A stretch of 64,000 nt of DNA from Eucommia ulmoides. Lineage: Eukaryota; Streptophyta; Magnoliopsida; Garryales; Eucommiaceae. The DNA is taken from assembly GCA_016647705.1 (NCBI GenBank), contig CM028332.1, positions 28,773,300 to 28,837,299 on the forward strand. The letters run 5' to 3'. Below, in pieces: positions 61,005-64,000 of the stretch. The notes under the pieces were generated by a model, which saw only the letters and a program-made list of their open reading frames with translations, searched no databases and was not told the DNA's origin. Numbering within the stretch: the first letter of the stretch is position 1; every line of letters begins with the position of its first letter. Position numbers and translations under genes: made by a program.

Positions 61005-61951
61005 GAGAGGCGAAATATTGAGAAGATATGGAGCGGTTGTATTGATATATGATAAAAGTACAATATACAAGTATATACAAGATTCTTTCCCTAGTAGGGT
61101 TAGGGTTTTGTTAACCTAGTGGGCGAGTGGCCGTATACATAATATTAATATCCCGCCTCAAACTCAAGGAGGTAAATTAGACATGAACTTGACTTTAGAA
61201 ATCAAAGTATGAAAGCGTTTTGGTAGATGAGCCTTGATAAAAATATCTATTGTTTAATCGGCTAAATTGACGGAGTGAGGTCAAACAATATTTTGTAGAA
61301 TATGGTATGGATAAAGTGAAAATCAGTCTCGACGTGCTTTGTATGCTCATGGAAAACTTCAATGTGGGTGATTTGAATAGCATGCTTATTGTCACAATGT
61401 AGAACAGTGGTAGTAAGGAAGGAGACTCCCAAGTCAACGAGGATAAAAAAAAAAAAGACAAAGTAGTTCTTGTGTTGCATCAACGATGACACGATGTTCA
61501 GCTTCAATGTTGGAGTGGGCAACTACGATTTGTTTCTTACTACGCTAGGAAATTAGAGCTCCCCAAGAAACAACAATAACCAGCGGTTGAACATTTGTAG
61601 GTGGGATCTCCGGCCTGGTCGGCATCAGAATAAGCTTGTAAGGTGGGAGTGAACTGGGCAGAAAAATAAAGTCCATGAAATAAGGTGCCTTTGATATACC
61701 AAAAAATGTGAAAAACAATCGAGTAATGAGCAGTCCAAGGAGTAGATAAAAACTTGCTGATTTGATGGACGTCATAGGCGATGTATGGGCAAGTAATTAT
61801 GAGATATACCAAACTTCTAACTAGTTGGTGATAGAGAGTGACATTTGGCAGATGAGAGCTATCTATCGGAGTAAGTTCGATATTCGACTCTAGATAAGTG
61901 TTGAGAATAGTGGAGTCAATGATGTATGCCCTGGAAAAAAGGTCAGAGTTT
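61005..61951 (-). mobile_element. Ty1/copia 3' relic (pol end plus LTR)
   Basis: A second, unrelated copia element in minus orientation. It keeps the end of RT, RNase H, the polypurine-like gaggcgggatatt (about 61150) and a short LTR-like stretch (about 61145-61005, with minus-strand aaccctaaccctactaggg). Its 5' part is cut off by the SIRE-type LTR that starts at about 61952. Truncated and mutated. Confidence 0.8.
61165..61951 (-). pseudogene. pol: copia pol fragment (RT end and RNase H)
   Basis: From 61951 downward one frame reads ESNIELTPIDSSHLP, LYHQLVRSLVYLIITCPYIA (conserved region after the RT domain), YIKGTLFHGLYFSAQ, then YSDADQAGDP and STAGYCCFLGSS of RNase H. It breaks at about 61545, resuming in another frame with VLHCDNKHAIQITH and HEHTKHVETDFHFI (61522-61262). 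After TAA codons, DIFIKAHLPKRFHTL is read near 61240-61195, the usual C-terminal end. At least two frame breaks and stops. The partner sequence resembles Ale/Retrofit-type copia elements (recall). Confidence 0.82.
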
Positions 61952-63276
61952 TTGAATTCAAGGTTTTGATGATACATATTGATATTTTTTGCGAAACTAA
62001 AGATTTTATTGAGTGTTTCATATTTATAGTTCCCTATTTTTTTTAAGAAGAATAATCATCGAAGAAAATATAAAGGGTGTAAGATCGACATTATGAAGAC
62101 GTAAAGGGTTTTGAAGACTTTGAAGAAAATTAGGTGAAAATAGCTCTTTACTTATATATTCTTAATGAAACCCGAATTAGGATAACACATGATACTTAAA
62201 ATGAATTAATCTTATGTGTATTTTGATAAGAAATGATAAGTTTAAGATCCTAAAATAAGATTTTTTATGTGCTCCTTATGTGAAATGGTTTTGATAAATG
62301 ACCTAAGTGAAAAATATGTTTTAAAGTATAAAATGTTAAGTTATCGGGTCAATTCGGTCAACTGGGAAAAGGGGTCGGTCGACTTATCAAAATAGTATGT
62401 TTAAGGAGTAGAAATAGAGACATACTGATCCAATTGGTTAACCGAGAAAAGAATTCAGTCAACCAATTAAAACAGTGGATGAAATGGTTAAAAAAAGGGG
62501 TATCTGATCGATTCGGTTAACCTATGGGTTCGAGTTGGTCAACCGAATGAAATAGTAGCTAATTTGGAAAGATTGGGAAAGCTACTAACCGTATCGGTTA
62601 ACCAACCAAGATGGTCGTTCAACAGATAGATGTTAAGGCCAATAGCTAGAATAACCATTGGCACTGGGCAGTCGACTGATGGAGCCGAGCGGTTAATCGA
62701 CAACATTAGTCAATAATTTGACTGATTTGATCTCTTGGTCAGACCTATTTATTTTTTATGATTTCGAGAGAGATTTTTGGGTGATATGAGTCTGATTCAA
62801 ATACATTTGACATATTATGTGATCTCTATTGATATGGTCCATATATTTTAATATTCTCTTAATTAAAATAATTTAATTCTTCTTATCCATATGAATTTCA
62901 AATTGAAAAAATTTTAAGGACCAAAATGAACATTTCAAAGAGTATTTTTAAATGTTACATACCTATATTGATATGGTATATAATATGGGGTCTTAGAATG
63001 TAATTTTATGACAGATTTTTAAAAAACTAGCCCTTAGAGGGCTAGTTCTAGGTCTATTTAATTAGGCCTGTGGCATTAAGAATAAATACATCAAGAACAT
63101 CAACTTTGAACTTTTCTAAGAGTCATATTATTTCTAAGATTTCTACAAGAGATTATATTCAAATTCTTGATCTAAAACGCTTGCTATTGGCATCACCGGT
63201 TTGAGTTCTAATTGCAAAATCATTCTCATCTTCTGTGTTTCCCAGTGATATCCTTCCAAGTCTTTTTATTTGCTTT

Positions 63277-63336
<60 letters not shown>

Positions 63337-64000
63337 ACAGATTGCTTGGTTTATGATTGTTTAGAAAATCGTTTTGACTTAAAGTTAGTCCTGAAAATCT
63401 TTTAAACAGTTTTTGCTTGATTATCTAATTACATGCTTAATTTGTACTACCCACTTTATTATTTAATCATATTTTATTTGCCTCACATTGTATCTATCAA
63501 GTAGTAATTATTCGAACCATCAATTAAGTATTGAGGTGGTAGAAATTTCTTGTGGGAATAAACTTATAATTTTTTTTCTTGTATTTGTGAGTTTGAACGG
63601 ATTAGACACGTTTGGGATGGAGTCTAATTAGGATAGCTGAGTTTTGATATTTTTCCTGTGAAAAATATTAGGGTTTGATATTTGTTATGTAAAAAAATTA
63701 GGTTATTCTTTTCCCTTGAAAAGAATTAGGTTTTAATTCATTCTGTAATTGAATTAACAAGTGATTGTAAAGATTCGTCCTAAACTTGTGACAAGGATAA
63801 GTGAGTGAGTGGTAAGTTGATTCTTAGACTGTGAAACGAGTTAGTGTATTGTAAAGGTTGATTCTGAGCCTGTGAAAAGAATCGAGAATTGTAAGGGTTT
63901 GGTTCCTACCTGGTAAATGAATCAAGGGGTTTAGTGGATTGTGAATCTCCATGGAGCTTGGGAAACTGGACATAGGTAATAGTAGCTTGTTGAACCAGGG
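61952..64000 (+). repeat. Divergent SIRE-type LTR, cut by the window end
   Basis: Begins ttgaattcaaggttttgatg and follows the same order of blocks as the 3024-5165 LTR. These are gcgaaactaaagattttatt near the start, GGTCGAC-like dyads (62350-62700), gattatgtttaattgtac-type text at 63425-63460, and gtagcttgttgaaccaggg at the end. The last block corresponds to about 200 bp before the end of the other LTR, so the remaining LTR and the body lie beyond 64000. It interrupts the copia relic, so it is the younger insertion. A (TA)n microsatellite sits at 63280-63333. Confidence 0.75.
63280..63333. repeat. (TA)n microsatellite
   Basis: About 27 uninterrupted TA units within the LTR. Confidence 0.95.

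Noticed and set aside
1..64000. tRNA, rRNA or microRNA genes
   Set aside because: No cloverleaf with A and B boxes at proper spacing, no rRNA core words and no plant miRNA-like stem with flanks could be identified by eye. A tRNAscan or small-RNA map would be decisive.

Overview
The window is nuclear DNA from a flowering plant, most likely a eudicot. It is AT-rich, with plant-type introns, CT-rich gene leaders and many plant transposable-element lineages. Only one intact host gene is visible: a phosphatidylinositol-4-phosphate 5-kinase with N-terminal MORN repeats, on the minus strand at 16398-20334. I could join its eight exons by GT/AG splice sites into an unbroken frame of 781 codons. Almost everything else is transposon-derived and heavily nested.

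Layout. 1-1879: a degraded repeat, then AT-rich DNA. 1880-13714: an inverted-repeat transposon that contains a foldback array, a small MITE and, inside that MITE, a 9.2-kb Ty1/copia SIRE-type retrotransposon with 2.1-kb LTRs and decayed gag-pol. 13.98-15.02 kb: a foldback element related to other repeats in the window. 15.0-16.4 kb: a possible SINE and a leader-like tract antisense to the kinase 3' end. 16.4-20.7 kb: the kinase gene. 21.4-27.3 kb: an inverted-repeat element rich in GTAACAT, a probable SINE, an LTR-like block and a microsatellite-bearing TIR element.

27.3-41.3 kb: a two-gene PIF/Harbinger transposon. A Myb-like ORF lies on the plus strand and a DDE transposase on the minus strand. 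The transposase is split near its N-terminus by an 8.7-kb non-coding Ty3/gypsy-type element with a 5-bp target duplication. An AT-rich tandem array and a possible MULE follow. 41.3-47.3 kb: a Tat-type LTR fragment and a short Athila-type element with a tRNA-Asp-like primer site. 48.8-60.0 kb: small MITEs and a second non-coding gypsy-type element (50679-58186, 5-bp target duplication), itself inserted in a TIR element, then a tandem repeat array. 60.3-64.0 kb: a MULE-like repeat, a minus-strand copia pol relic, and a divergent SIRE-type LTR running off the end.

No operon or novel multi-gene system is visible. The most interesting points are the partial exon copies inside kinase intron 3, the two related non-coding gypsy elements with an internal minisatellite, the nesting history, and possible gene-fragment capture at 12.57 kb and 40-41 kb.
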